A stretch of 64,000 bases of DNA from Owenia fusiformis. Lineage: Eukaryota > Annelida > Polychaeta > Sabellida > Oweniidae. The stretch spans positions 24,484,166 through 24,548,165 of the forward strand of contig CAIIXF020000011.1 of NCBI GenBank assembly GCA_903813345.2. Direction: 5' to 3'. The notes under the pieces were generated by a model. It had not been told where the DNA came from. It saw only the letters and a program-made list of their open reading frames with translations, and did not search any database. The translations under genes were made by a program, and so were the position numbers. The stretch's first letter is position 1. Every line of letters starts with the position of its first letter. Positions 12,546 to 26,000 of this stretch are shown piece after piece.

Positions 12546-13206
12546 TACATATATGTTGATAATTTAATAAAAAATGCAATTCATCATAATTATGACAATA
12601 CAGAAAGTGAACATTCTCCCACAAATCATGTTTTTTTATTGGAATGTGTTCTTGAATGATTACCCACAATGCAATACTCGAAGAGAACACCTTGATACCT
12701 CTTATTCTTATTGGTCTTTTTTGTTAACTTTTACATGAGATTGAATATACATGTATTTTATGCTTTAATCCTATTGAAAATTGATTTTTATTCAAAATAA
12801 TACTTAAACATATACATTTGTCTTGTGCTTTTTTGAAATATTACCATAAAAGCGAAGCATGGCATTGCTCATTTTGGAGGTCTCATGTTATAAAACAGAG
12901 TTGCATACCCTTCTAATTGAAAGCCCATTATTAAACATACAGTTCGATCATGAAAATCTCATTAAAGCGACGGTTATGTCCGCCATCTAGGACAACGATA
13001 TCTGACGTTACCGTTGTCAGGCTATTCCAGTGTGATAACATTTTAGAAGATGTTTTTGTGTTTATTGTTAAAATCAATTATGGCAGACCGGAACTCCTCA
13101 TTAAATCGAAACAACAATATTTCATATTGCAACAATACCATCAAGACAAATGGCGAATTAGACAATTTATTAGCATAATTGGAGCAGTTGAAGTACCCTA
13201 ACCCTA

Positions 13207-13760
13207 CTATCACACCAAACTAGTTCTCACTACGTTCTCGAAAACGGGCTTCAACTGTGCACGAACGGACTGGACCTACTAAGAACCGTTTGGGATCTAT
13301 TCACAAACTTCATCGAACGTACTCCAACGGGTAGGTCCTTTAGAACTTAGACAATGCTCAAAATGTTCTCGTGGTCGTCACGTTCTACAATTAGAACGAG
13401 TGACAACGTACTAACGACGAGCTGGACGTACTACGAACGGAACCGTCGTACTTCAATCCTACTAGGGACGTTTTAACAACGAGTTGAACTGTCTGAGGAC
13501 GTGTTGAGAACGAGGTAGAACTAATTGCGAACGGGTTTAAACTGATTAAGAACCTATTTAACACTGCTTATGAACGAGTTAGCAAAAATATAGCTATCAC
13601 ACCAAACAAGTTGCCATTGCGTTCTTCAAAAGTGGTTTGAAACTAAGTGCGAACGGAATGAACGTAGCTGCAACTTTCTAAGGTCTATTTACGAACTTTA
13701 TGAACGTTCTCAGACGGGAATGTGATTTTAGAATTTTGAATCGATTCATAAATTCTGTGG
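13207..13760. repeat. Related MITE copies, inverted relative to 9287-9854
   Basis: Starts CTATCACACCAAACTAGTTC; a second partial copy begins near 13596 (CTATCACACCAAACAAG). The segment to 13760 matches the reverse complement of 9531-9680, including GGGAATGTGATTTTAGAATT. Confidence 0.65.
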
Positions 13761-14433
13761 TTTTTTGAAAACAATATGTTTTCTTTCAAGTGAAGTACCC
13801 ATGATGATAAAATATCAATCGAACAATTCGAAGAATTATGAATAGGGTCCCTATGTCAGCTATTTTTCCAAAATTAGGAACCTATTTACTCAAAAGAGGA
13901 TCTTCTTTTTCTGATTTTTATTGGATGAAAAGGTTATCCAAGAAGGGGTCTAAAGCTTTTTCAAAAGTGGAATGGTATTGAAAGTCTAGTTTTGAAGATA
14001 TCAATTTTCGATTCAGATTCAGATTCAGATATTTATTACTATTTTGAAAATCATATATGACATTCAATACAACATGACGCTCTCAAGAGCATATATGTTG
14101 GTTTAACTGGACAGAAATGGGTCAGTGACGCCAACAGGTAAGACAAATAAAAATGGAGTGGAGAAATACCTGAGAATGACACTGGCCCAAGTCTGTTGGA
14201 AATCATTTCAAAAATGTAAAAAATATTAACACTCGGGGACAGAGACACAGGACACGAGAACAGGTAATTGCTGCTAAGTTTATAAAATGTATATATATAA
14301 GTTGATAAGATAAAGTTATGCTGAAAACAATGGATAGCACAAGTTTTCCCTATGGGAAAATAACATGGGATATGTGGATTTAAGGCATTTCAATACCCAT
14401 TCACTTTTCAGAAATAGTCTATATAGTATACTA

Positions 14434-15783
14434 CAGGGTGGGGCCAAAAACGCCACTTTTTTCAAGACACTACAACCTTTTTATTTTCCAACCTACATAC
14501 CCAAAATTTTGCAGTTAAATAGTGCCAGGGGTTCTTAGTAATAATATAGAGTAACAAGTCCTTCAACTTGGATTATATTTGATCTAAAAGAGGAGTTAAA
14601 TTGGTCCGCCACACTATTTGATGATATATTTTAGTTTAAAGATTCTCGCAATCTTTATCCAATCAGCGTTTGCGAGTGTGTCGGCTCACGTATAAAAGGC
14701 GAATCCAACTCAAATCCATGCAGGGGTGTATGAGGTACTCGAATAGGAGAGCTCGTGAAATCTGAATTTATATGCACATGGTCAATGTTTACACATGTTT
14801 GGAGTTATTGAAGAAAATGTGATATGGGTGTGGTTCCGAATTTGAAGTCATTGCTGGAAAATATGATTTTAATACGTGAAATTATATCTATAAATACAGC
14901 ACTAAAAATAACAGCACACATGAAGTACATGTATGATTGTGTCCAGAAATGTTTGAAACCCTTACAGAAAATTCTGTCTGCATTTTGTCACCATTGCTCT
15001 TTCTTCCCGCATTCTAGTGCTGTTTGAATGAATATATCAATAAATGTATTTCTAACTAAAATATATCACATTTTTTGTGAAACCACAAACATTTAGATCA
15101 TAAAAAAATATTCAATACTTGAGTGAGCACGATATGCAAGGGTTACTAAGTTGACACAGTAAATGACCACTGATATTGTGTTAGCAAATATGTATTAGCA
15201 GAATACGCTGTGTGCATGGACTAACACCCCTCACTTTCATATTGAAGTGACTAATTGGTTTATGTTTACGTTTTAATGTGTTCTGGGTTCCTTGTTACAG
15301 CAAGGGGGGCCAGTAAAGTAGACTAACATGTTTGCATGGCAAATTTTGATCGAATATGTGAGACACTTTAAGTCGCCTTGCTGATATAGCAGTATCAATG
15401 AAATGTTAGCTAAGTTTTTTTCAACCTGTCTTGATTGCCAGCTTTAGTCGAGCAATTTTCTAGATTGGGTGCCTTCATACAATCTCCTGGAGACCTTCCC
15501 ATACCCTATACTCACTAGGGTTTACATCAGGGCTATTAGCTTGGTGATCATCAGGCTGTATCAGTTCAGGAACATTTTGCGAATTATGCTTATTTCTCAT
15601 GGCACACCACATGTTTAAGTGAGACGCTGGCGACATATTTTATTCAAGTAAAAGTGTATAATTCATGATCCATGGCTAGATAATAACCTCAAGTTTCATT
15701 TGGTATGCAAATTATGATTTAGTATCAGAAATTAAAAAAGTTATAACATTTCGAAAAAAAGTGGCGTTTTATGGCCCACCCTG
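14434..15783. mobile_element. Tc1/mariner element, TA-flanked
   Basis: Ends CAGGGTGGGGCCAAAAACGC and, inverted, CAGGGTGGGCCATAAAACGC, with TA on each side. The minus strand near 15600-15470 reads ANSPDVNPSEYRVWEGLQE, the catalytic-acid region of a Tc1/mariner transposase, followed by stops. Confidence 0.85.
15470..15600 (-). pseudogene. Tc1/mariner transposase remnant
   Basis: ANSPDVNPSEYRVWEGLQEI is visible on the minus strand, matching the SPDLNPxDYxxWxxLQ motif of DDE transposases of this superfamily. No full-length frame exists. Confidence 0.6.
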
Positions 15784-16363
15784 TATATACACTATTTCTG
15801 AAAAGTAGAAGAAACGTTCCATATGTTTAAATTGAGAAAAGCAAGTTCCTCTTTCTAGAAAATACTGCCAAACATTTTTAAGAAAGTGCCAAGGTGGGAA
15901 CCTGAACCGTAATTTTTCAGAGAGTTGGATTGAAATTTCACGATCATAGGTACTTCAAATGAAAGAAAACATAATTGTTATAAAAAACACTGTATTTATG
16001 TCCAGAAAGTACTCCCGGTGAGATAAAATCACTTGGCTAAGCAAAAATGACAAAAAGTTCCAAAAAGTCGCAGCAGTGGTTTGTGGGATTACTGTGGTTA
16101 CTAATTTCTAGTTTTTTCAATGTTCCATATATTTTATCCAAATTTTACTCACATCTTTTGTTCATATAGGGCATCAAACTCTGAAAGTATGAAATTGTAT
16201 GGTTTCCATTATCAAAAGAAATGAGCATCTTATGACGACGCACAGATTTTTTGGACCAGAGGGTAATGCTGCTTTTATTTATGATAAAAGACGTGTTACT
16301 TTAACATTCAACTGCCAAGTATTTGAAAATACTCACCAGTCCATGACATGATATAATATATAC

Positions 16364-17274
16364 TGACGTGTCGCAAAAAGGTGGCGCATTTGTTTTTTAA
16401 GGGTATCGCGTGAATGTAACTTTGATTCCCCGGATTATAAGATAATATTCTTATTAAAGTTATATATCATTTTAAAGCTGTTTCGATGAAGATTTTAGAT
16501 CAACTACACTCCGTTCACATTTTTTGCGCGTTCGTTTTTAAAAAAGATTTTTTACCAAAACATCTGGCAAATATCCCATGTTGACACGTTACATTTTGAA
16601 TTATTTTTCGTCTTTAAACGCTCATAACTCAAACAATATATGACTATTATACTTATTTTTCGTCTTGATAAAGGTAGATGGAAGGTTTATTTCAAAGGAT
16701 GAATTTTAGTAAGCGTCCCATATTGTGACGTCATAGAGTCTGAAAAATAGAATCTGTTGACAGCGACCTTTTTTGCTCATTTTTTGGTACCTTCAACTTT
16801 CCAGGTGTACATTAAACAAAAAATACGAGATCAATTTTTAATAAATCATATATGATTATTTTGCTCCTAAACTCTAGTTTATTAATAAATAGTTGATTTT
16901 GTTCACAAAAGTATGTGTTTTCTGTTGTATGTGGAAAAGTGGAGGACGAAAGGTTTTCAAAATTCATTAAAATAGGGCTAATTTACGCCATTCGCCTATT
17001 TTCAAGCACAGCAACACGTATATTTATTTCACCTAAAATATCAATTGATTCGTGTTTTATGATGCTCCTAGCCCATTAACAATATATATATGATATCAGA
17101 GTTATTCGTCTAAAATATTTTGAGATATAGGGGTAAATGTGGAGGACGAAAGGATTTTCATGTGTGTACATTTTTCTCAAAAACGTCACATTCTATCATG
17201 TTAAAAGCGAGGATCCTTTGGATTACGCCACAAAATGTGTAACAATGCGTGCGCGAGCTTTTTGCGACACGTCA
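16364..17274. mobile_element. TIR element with TGACGTGTCGCAAAAAG ends
   Basis: TGACGTGTCGCAAAAAG at 16364 is repeated inverted, ending at 17274. Internal GTGGAGGACGAAAGG occurs twice about 200 bases apart. No transposase seen. Confidence 0.7.
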
Positions 17275-17390
17275 CTAGAAATAACACGATCGACACATAC
17301 ATGTACTGTAGCTAATCTACTTTATTGCTTCTATGAATAAAATTACATGCAGATTGACAGTAACTATTATAACAGGTAATGATTATTTAC

Positions 17391-17664
17391 AGGGTGTCCA
17401 ATAAATTAGTTGAAAGATGCTATACTCTTCTTGATGTTGTACCAATGTTGGTGAAAGTTGGGGAGATTGCAACCCTTTATTCTCACCATTCTTACCCGTT
17501 AATATCAAACCTTTCTTATTTGATTGGCTAGCTAGAGTCATGGTTGGTATAGCAACCGAGACAACAAAAGGCAGGGCACTTAATTGTAGATACATTACTA
17601 AGGTAATGTCCCCTTGTGAAAATTGATAAATGTTTGTTAAGAATGCCTTGAAGTTCACCCTGTA
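17391..17664. mobile_element. Possible small MITE
   Basis: CAGGGTGTCC at 17391 and an inverted GTTCACCCTG ending near 17664, each next to TA. The TIR is only about 10 bases. A 110-codon minus-strand ORF overlaps it and looks coincidental. Confidence 0.35.
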
Positions 17665-17769
17665 AAAATCACATGAAAAGGTGATGGCCAAATTAAGATT
17701 ATACCAATTTTGCACCCTTTGTCAGAGAATGGTGAATCATCGCAATTTTATTTCTGTAATATGTATTGT

Positions 17770-19160
17770 ATTTAATTTCAATTAAATCATCATCAAATCA
17801 CAACATATCGAATGACTTGTATTAATACACTGGAATCTCATTTGTGATATTTGATACTATCTTAATTTTATTGATTGCTTCTTGAATTCTTATCTAGTGT
17901 GGCATCCATAATATATAGTTTCTGTGCGAGAGGTACATTTCATTCGCAACACAAATAGATTTAGACTAGAAATTGAAATAGTTAAGGGCAGTTGTGAGGA
18001 GCAGAATGACATTAGATTGCACAACATATCTTTAACTGATTAAACATATTATCAACTAATATATATTTCTAAAAGGATGAAAGGACTTCATTTATTTGTA
18101 ATACAAAACAAAATCACTCAAAAGCAATGACAAAAAGTATAACAATCGAAACTAGAACTTGGCGCTGACGTCATAACCATGAGAAAATGCTCTTTGATCA
18201 GCAGTTTCATTTTATTATTTTAGCTTAACATAAGATGTAAACTAATGATGAAAAGTATCAAATAAAATCTAGATGAAAACAATGGTTATTATCGTTTTTA
18301 GAAATAGGGGCTTGAATTCTTAAAAGTGTTTAAATTCTTCCGAATAATGCATAAATTAAATTAAAAAAAAATAATGCATAAAATAAAAATAACAATAAAA
18401 AAAATAAAAGAAATAACACATAATTGAAAAACAATCTTGAAAATTAATCTGATTCGCTCTTTAAAGTTTAAAGGACAATGGATTTATTTAGGTATTGTCA
18501 TTCGAAATACGTGGGTGATTTATCAAAGATTACATTTAATGACAAATGGTGGCCATTTTGATAAATAGCGGTCATCTTGAAAGAATCTGTCACTTTAAGT
18601 GTCACTATAAATAAGGTATAAATCCAATGAATGTATGAACATGTGTTAAATTTTTGAAATGAAATAATAAAGGTAATGATTCCATACTTATTTTGAAATT
18701 AAATCAACCCAAAAATATATTTTCAGGCAATTCCAAGAGTGTGTCATTTCTTTGCCAAAATCGTGTACTTTTCTGAGGTTTAAGAATATATTCACATTCA
18801 ATATTCTAACAAAATTTGTACATGCCTTGTAGTTTGGAGGCACTCATATTGATTGGATGCAATCAAATATGACCTACTTTTTGTACCACGCTGTGTGCGT
18901 TTTTCAATTTGATGTATTGAGGTGAACTATATATTTGAAGGTAATGTAATGTAAATGTACAAAGTTGATTAAAAACTATACAATTGATAACAACTTATTA
19001 AGGGAAATTGGTCGCCTGCCTAGCATGACAAGATAAGGCTGTCCAAAGGTTTGGAAGGAGCATTATCCCCAGCTCATTTGAAATTTTGAATAATTGACTT
19101 AACATCAGGATATCATCAAGTCGATACATGATGATATCCTAATGCTAAGTCAATGGAACT
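17770..19160. repeat. Displaced copy of gene A intron-1 sequence
   Basis: 18570-19160 aligns with 445-1440 (for example GGTTTAAGAATATATTCACA and GGAGCATTA-CCCCAGCTCATTTGAA), and 17770-17960 resembles 2640-2800. The blocks are in the same orientation but reversed order, as expected across a tandem-duplication junction. No exon is recognised in it. Confidence 0.6.
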
Positions 19161-19389
19161 GTAATATAAATGAATACGGAAATCTATTCTCAGGGCTAAA
19201 TTGCCTGATTGCAAAGTTATTTCAAGGATACAAGTTTTTAAAACAGACTAATTATGCTACAAACTGGTCAGTTGAGCCCAAGTTGTTTCACAGGAACCAA
19301 ATACAATAATAAAAACAGAAAATTGATAATCTGACCTCCTTTTGAAAATCTAATTAAAATTCTCTTTCCATCAGAGCTCCTTTGTCCCT

Positions 19390-19560
19390 AAAGCGCTGTA
19401 TACACGGTAAATAGCGTTTCAATCGTTTCAATTGTTTCAATCGTTTCAATCAATTCGCCTAAGCGGTTTCACATTCTCTTTCATTTCAATCAGTTCAAGC
19501 ATTTCGGCCTTTTCGCCTCCCGTTTCAAGCATTTCGCCTGCCAGTGTATACACCCCTTAA
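19390..19560. repeat. Low-complexity TTTCAAT/TTTCGCC repeat
   Basis: Repeated CGTTTCAAT and AGCATTTCG words between GTATACACGGTAA and CCAGTGTATACACC, which are weakly inverted. Lies downstream of the gene B stop. Confidence 0.5.
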
Positions 19561-19636
19561 GAATCAGCACATAGAATTTGAACCAAATCTATCCACTGGT
19601 ATTTGAATAATATCAAAGATAGTTGTTTGAGTTATC

Positions 19637-19682
19637 GCCCGGACAGACGGACGGACGGATGAATGGACGGACGGACGGATGG
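19637..19682. repeat. (GGAC)n microsatellite
   Basis: About ten GGAC/GGAT tetramers with small interruptions, just beyond the gene B stop codon, probably in its 3' UTR or flank. Confidence 0.85.
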
Positions 19683-19760
19683 CTTTTCAATATCTCCCTC
19701 TTACTACATTTGGTGGGATAATCAAACAAAGGAGGTTATGTGTTCACTTATTTTGAATTC

Positions 19761-20050
19761 TTAAGTCCAGATACGCCATTGGACCTCAAAATAACTCCAA
19801 CCAGGATCTGCTTCAACATCAGTTTGAGATACATTCTCTTTGATCTGGGACAGAAGTTGACAATTATCTGTGGAACTGTTCGCGCTACCATATCGTTGAA
19901 AGTTGAAAGCGACGCAATATATGTTTGAACAACACCATCGTGAGCAGTCAACTCGAGACCTTTTCGTAGCTGTTTCCAAAATATAGGATTTAAGTTTCAC
20001 TCCAGCAGTTTTAAGACAGTCACTAACTTCCCTATATTTTGAGTCGATCA
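19761..20050 (-). CDS. Gene B exon 7: PAN/apple domain and stop
   Basis: Acceptor TTATTTTCAG; phase 1 in, ending in TAA at 19763-19761. After CN-VIDSKYREVSDCLKTAG come DCSRWCCSNIYCVAFNF and NCQLLS, the C-x3-C-x5-C-x-x-F...C-x-L pattern of PAN/apple domains, then WSYFEVQ near the C-terminus. The exon 6 donor leaves one G that completes the first codon here, supporting the join across the 1.19-kb intron. That intron is largely a foldback element. Confidence 0.85.
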
Positions 20051-23000
20051 CTGAAAATAAAAATATCTTCATCACTCTACAGTAGGGTGTTTCATTTTTC
20101 AAGAATGTTCTCAGATTACAACGGCCCTTTAACACGGGGTTACAAATGGTGCTGGTAGTTCACTGAAAGATTCAACAAATAAAACTGGTCCATCGGCCAT
20201 TCTTTCCGTCCCATTGAATTGCATTATGGGCGACGCCCACTTTTCAATGGAAAACAATGTTTCGCACTTCTTTGCTGCTCATTTAACGGAAATGGTGAGA
20301 ACCAATTTTTCTGATATAAGCATTTGAGAATACATCAAAACACGTTCAATTGATGTAAACTAGACTGTTCTAGCACTTTTTATCGAAAAGACATTGGGTC
20401 ACATTGCATCTATGTACTGGCCCAGGGGTCGAACAAATAAAAAATGCATATAGGGCAGTTAAATTCACGAATGTTTTTCTTTTCTGTCAACAATTTGAAT
20501 ATTTTAGAAAATTTTTAACATAAAATAACAAAATATCCCCTTGCAAATCTAATAAAACATGTTTTAAGAATAAAAGTGGCTGAAACCAATTTTTATTTTT
20601 GACCCCCTCTCCCGGTAGACTACAGGTTAGGAGACTGACAACACAACTGACAATATCTCGGTGACAAAAAGTGCTAGAACAATCTAGTTTGCATCAATTG
20701 AAAGTGTTTTAATGTATATCCAAATGCTTATAACAGGAAAACATTTCCCGATCATTTCCGGTAAATGATAAGCAAAGAAGTGCGAAATAATGTTTTCCAT
20801 TGAAAAGTGGGCGTCGCCCACAATGTAATCCAATGCGACGGAAAGAATGGCTGACGGACCAGTTTTAACGTTATCCGATTTTGTTGAAAAAATCAGTGAA
20901 CTACCAGTAGCATTTGTAACCCCATGTTAAAGGGCCGTTGTGATCTCAGAACATTCTTGAAAAAGGAAACACCTTAGTCTACAGGTAATCAATCAACATA
21001 TATTTGCTAAGTTCAAGGCCAAATCATAGGTTTGAGGATGTAGCAGGAATTTTATTTTAATTCAATTTAGGAATCCCCAATCACGAACATCATTTAGATG
21101 ATTTAATCACTGAATATACCGACGTTAAATTCATTACATGCGTTACTTTTAATATGACGGATAGGCCTACTGAACAGGTTTTTAAGGTTATTGTAGTAAC
21201 CACTCCATGAATACTGGTGATATCTAATCATCATACATACCGTTACAGTGAGTGCCATCTCCACTGAAGCCTGCATTACATGTGCAAACAAAGCTTCCCG
21301 GTATATTTGCGCATGTTGCATGAATATGGCAGTTATCAGTATTTGATGAGCATTCGTCAATATCAGAGCAAGTAACACCGTTTCCCGAAATTCCAACATT
21401 ACATGTGCAAACAAAGCTTCCGGGTGTATTCGTACATGTTGCATGGACGTGGCAGTTGTCAATATCGTCCAAACATTCGTCAATATCTGAGCAAGTCACA
21501 CCGTTTCCCGAAAATCCAGCATTACATGCGCAAACAAAGCTACTGGGTGTATTCGTGCATGTCGCATTAACATGGCAATTATCAGTATTGGCCAAACATT
21601 CGTCAATATCTGAGCAAGTTGCACCATCCCCGGAGAATCCAACATTACATGTGCAACCAAAGCTACCCTGTGTATTTGTGCATGTTGCATCAACGTGGCA
21701 GTTATTGGTATTGTCTGAACATTCGTCAACATCTGAACAAGTTACACCATCTCCAGAAAATCCTGCATTACATGCGCAACCAAAGCTACTGGGTGTATTC
21801 GTGCATGTCGCATTAACATGGCAATTATCAGTATTGGCCAAACATTCGTCAATATCTGAGCAGGTCACACCATCTCCCGAAAATCCTGCATTACATGCAC
21901 AATCAAAGCTACCGGGTGTATTTGTACATGTTGCATCAGCGTGACAATTATCGGTATTGCCTGAACATTCGTCAATATCTGAGCAGGTCACACCATCTCC
22001 CGAAAATCCTGCATTACATACACAATCAAAGCTACCGGGTGTATTTGTGCATGTTGCATCAACGTGACAGTTATCGGTATTGGCCAAACATTCGTCAATA
22101 TCTGAGCAGGTCACACCATCTCCCGAAAATCCTGCATTACATGCACAATCAAAGCTACCGGGTGTATTTGTGCATGTTGCATCAACGTGACAGTTATCGG
22201 TATTGGCCAAACATTCGTCAATATCTGAGCAGGTCACACCATCTCCCGAAAACCCTGCATTACATGCACAATCAAAGCTACCGGGTGTATTTGTGCACGT
22301 TGCATCAGCGTGACAATTATCGGTATTGCCTGAACATTCGTCAATATCTGAGCAGGTCACACCATCCCCCGAAAATCCTGCATAACATGCACAATCAAAG
22401 CTACCGGGTGTATTTGTGCACGTTGCATCAGCGTGACAATTATCGGTATTGCCTGAACATTCGTCAATATCTGAGCAGGTCACACCATCTCCCGAAAATC
22501 CTGCATTACATACACAATCAAAGCTACCGGGTGTATTTGTGCACGTTGCATCAGCGTGACAGTTATCGGTATTGCCTGAACATTCGTCAATATCTGTGCA
22601 GGTCACACCATCTCCCGAAAACCCTGCATTACATGTGCAAACAAAGCTACTGGGTGTATTCATGCATGTCGCATTAACATGACAATTATCAGTATTGGCC
22701 AAACATTCGTCAATATCCGAGCAAGTCACACCATCTCCAGAAAATCCTAGATTACATGAACAACCAAAACTACCGGGTGTATTCGTGCATGATGCATCAG
22801 CGTTGCAGTTATCAGCATTGTCTAAACATTCATCAATGTCAGTACAAGAAGTTCCATCTCCACTGTATCCTGTATTACATGCACAAGTGTAACTTCCGAT
22901 AGTATTAGTACACAAGGCGTTTGTATCACACGTGTCTGTCCCCAGAATGCACTCGTCAGCATCGACTTTAAGAGATACAAATAGGATTGAATACCCATCT

Positions 23001-26000
23001 TGCGGAAATGGAAAGAACTATAACATTGGAACACACTTTCAAAATATAATCTAAAGTTGTCCGAACTCTTTGATATTAGTCAATATAACTTAAGATTCAT
23101 TTTGATTTTTATAAGCAATGGGATATGATTCATTATATAACAATGTTAATTGTCAATTATAACCGTGGTAATTTAACAATTAAGTAAAGTCAAATGAATC
23201 TTACTTGGACTGGTTTGACAGAGATACCCTTTCGATTGGCCAACACATTGTTTTGTTTTCCAGTCTCCTAGATTGGCTGAGATATCACCAAATATACAAC
23301 CATCAGCAGACGTAAGAGTTGGGCTTGGTTCACTAGCCCATCTAGTGTACACAGCACTTGTGCCAATTCCATTCCAAATAAAGCGTCCTCCGTGTATCAT
23401 ACCATACCAATGACCCGTGGTCCTTTAATAAAACAAGTTAACTGATGCAAGAAAACAGATACTAGGATGACACATCACGCAGTCCATGAATAAATCGTCC
23501 TACACATTTTTCAGTTGCTTCTATGGAACACATAATTTTTGCACAACAAGCCAACGTCATTATTTGGGCAAATTTACGATAATTGATATTGTCAATTGGG
23601 GTCCCAGTCGTTTACTTGACAGCAAACAACTGCTCCGGCTTTTGGCCATCTTTCATTTACATTCATTTACAATTAATGTAATTATATCATATTCATATCA
23701 GTGCTTCAAGACATGAATTCAGTTATACCGAAGGATCAATGTATTTATCTATCTGATTTCTGTCATTGGTCTTTCTAACGTCAACATTCAGGTATCACAC
23801 ACGTGTTGCATTCGGGTCGGATAACTGCGATCCAAGATAGGAGTCCGAGCGCACTATCTTATCCCGTTATCACCGATGAAAGGGTGTCGGCGAACGGCTT
23901 CCTTATCTGATTGTTCGACGGTAGGTGATATTCATACTTGAACTTCCAAGTAGTACAGTGCCCCGAGCAGCTACCTTTTAAAGTCACCCCGTGGGTAGTA
24001 CAGTGCCTCGAGCAGCTACCCTTCTTCCAAAAGCCATTAGTACAGAAAGTACAGTGCCCAGAGCAGCTACCTATATTTGGCAGGGGTAGTACAGTGCCTC
24101 GAGCAGCTACCCCTTTTTATTCAAAACTTCTTCCAAAAGCCATAAGTACAGGGAGTACAGTGCCCAGAGCAGCTACCTATCTATGGCACCGCATGGATGG
24201 CCGCTCACCTCTCATGCTATTTAGTTAAACGAGTATTATCTGTCTAGCACTTAGACTTATTTCACAATTGAAGTTACGCATCAAAAATCTAAAGAAAGGT
24301 GTATTTTATATCACATAAAAGTTGCTAAAGGCTTTTGTTTTCGGCAAACAAATGACTTTTGGTTGAAGCCAAATGTATATATTTAATGATTATATTGTAA
24401 TAAGGGAAACTTGTAGTTACTATATCTATTTTATAATTTTATATTATTTTGTGTTGTCTTTCATAAATAGCAAATCATGTAAATAGTTGTGGTTTGTGAA
24501 AGTCAACACTTAAGGATTTAAGCCTAAAAATCATCATCAAAACTGCTTTAAGAATTGAAGTAAGACACAGACGATGTATCCATAATCTAAAACCCCCAAA
24601 AGTAACATATTCGAATTACTACACCAGAGTAATAAAAAATAGTCAATAATCATGCTTATGATATTAAATACATATTTAAGCTAATATTCTAAGCCAAAAT
24701 AAGGATCAATGATGTAAATCCAGTTTTAATTGAGAGAATCTATTTTCTGTTACCATTAAAAAACATGGCCTCCAAATAAAAATGTTTTGCTACTTATTTT
24801 CAAAATGATACATATCCATGGATCAGCTGTTTTAGGCACATTAATCCATTCACCCTTTAATGATGAAAGATAAGACTATTTTCTTGAGAAGTATTTCTTG
24901 AAATCCCTCTAAAGTCCTTGTTTGTGTCCTTGATAAGCAATAGTTTCAGTGTATAACGCATGGTCATGATAACCAGTTGTGTTAACATTAAAACAGCACA
25001 CAATAAATGTCATTGATATAAACACAATTTGCACAGGCGTCGGTAGAATAACATAATTTGACTGCATTTGAAAATATCAATTATCGTAAAGGATTTGTTT
25101 CGATCTGGTGAACTTTTTGAACACACGTTTCTCTTAAACCAGTCATCAAAAATTCTGAAAATTTACACATCGTCAATTCATTGGTCATCTTTTGAATGGT
25201 AGCAATATAATTTGAAAGTAAGCCACACGGTGAACAGAATCGCACCCTTGAACAGGATACACTTTTCGAGATGGAAAATTCAAAATGGCCACCTTAACAT
25301 TTACCAAGACTGCCTAAAAACTAATCATATCAATTCTAAACTTTCGATAGAAACATCAATTTTAGGATGAATCCATGAAACCTGTAAACAACCGTTTAGT
25401 ATTTCTAAAAAAATGTTTTAATTTAACATTGCTCTCAAAGGGAAATTATTTTTTATTTTTCAAAACAAGCCTTCACAGACACGATTTTAGGACGAAAAAT
25501 CCAAAATGGCCATCTTAACATTTACCAAGAATGCTGAAAAACTAATCAGTTCTAAACTTTTATAGGTAGAAACATCCCTAAGAATTTCAAATGAATCCCT
25601 CAAACGGTTTGGCTGGAAACCTGTAGACAAGCCTTGACAGACAAGATTTTAGGACGAAAAATCCAAAATGGCCGTTCTAACATTTATCCAGAATGTCGAA
25701 AAACTAATCAGTTCTAAACTTTTATAGGTAGAAACATCCCTGAGAATTTCAAATGAATCCCTCAAACGGTTTGGCTGGAAACCTGTAGACAAGCCTTGAC
25801 AGACAAGATTTTAGGACGGAAAATCCAAAATGGCCGTCTTAACATTTATCCAGAATGTCGAAAAACTAACCAGTTCTAGACTTTTATAGGTACAAACTTC
25901 CCTGAGAATTTCAAATGAATCCCTCAACGGTTTGGCTGGAAACCTGTAGACAAACCTTGACAGACAAGATTTTAGGACGAAAAATCCAAAATGGCCGCCT

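Larger units (their letters stand above)
10850..13060. repeat. Outer imperfect inverted repeat around a Tc1-like element
   Basis: CTGACAACGGTAAAGTCAGA at 10861 is matched inverted by CTGACGTTACCGTTGTCAG near 13002-13020, and GGGCTTTCAACTAGAAGGGT near 11277 by its inverse near 12910. The homologous arms are interrupted, suggesting an older foldback that later received the 11443-12545 insertion. Confidence 0.55.

Noticed and set aside
17383-17715. 110-codon minus-strand ORF
   Set aside because: No motif, no splice context, and it ends in a CAGGGTGTCC transposon-like terminus.
21405-22892. Several plus-strand ORFs (up to 260 codons) across the EGF exon
   Set aside because: They are antisense shadows of the 123-base EGF repeats; they repeat with the same period and have no domain match.
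21224-22915. Possibility that the EGF exon is a separate single-exon gene starting at the ATG-like position 22915
   Set aside because: The first EGF repeat would be cut in half there; acceptor, phase and the in-frame join to the CTLD2 exon give a complete repeat.
23938-24228. 96-codon ORF with VQCPEQLP repeats
   Set aside because: It is only the 24-base repeat cluster read in one frame; spacers keep the frame by chance.
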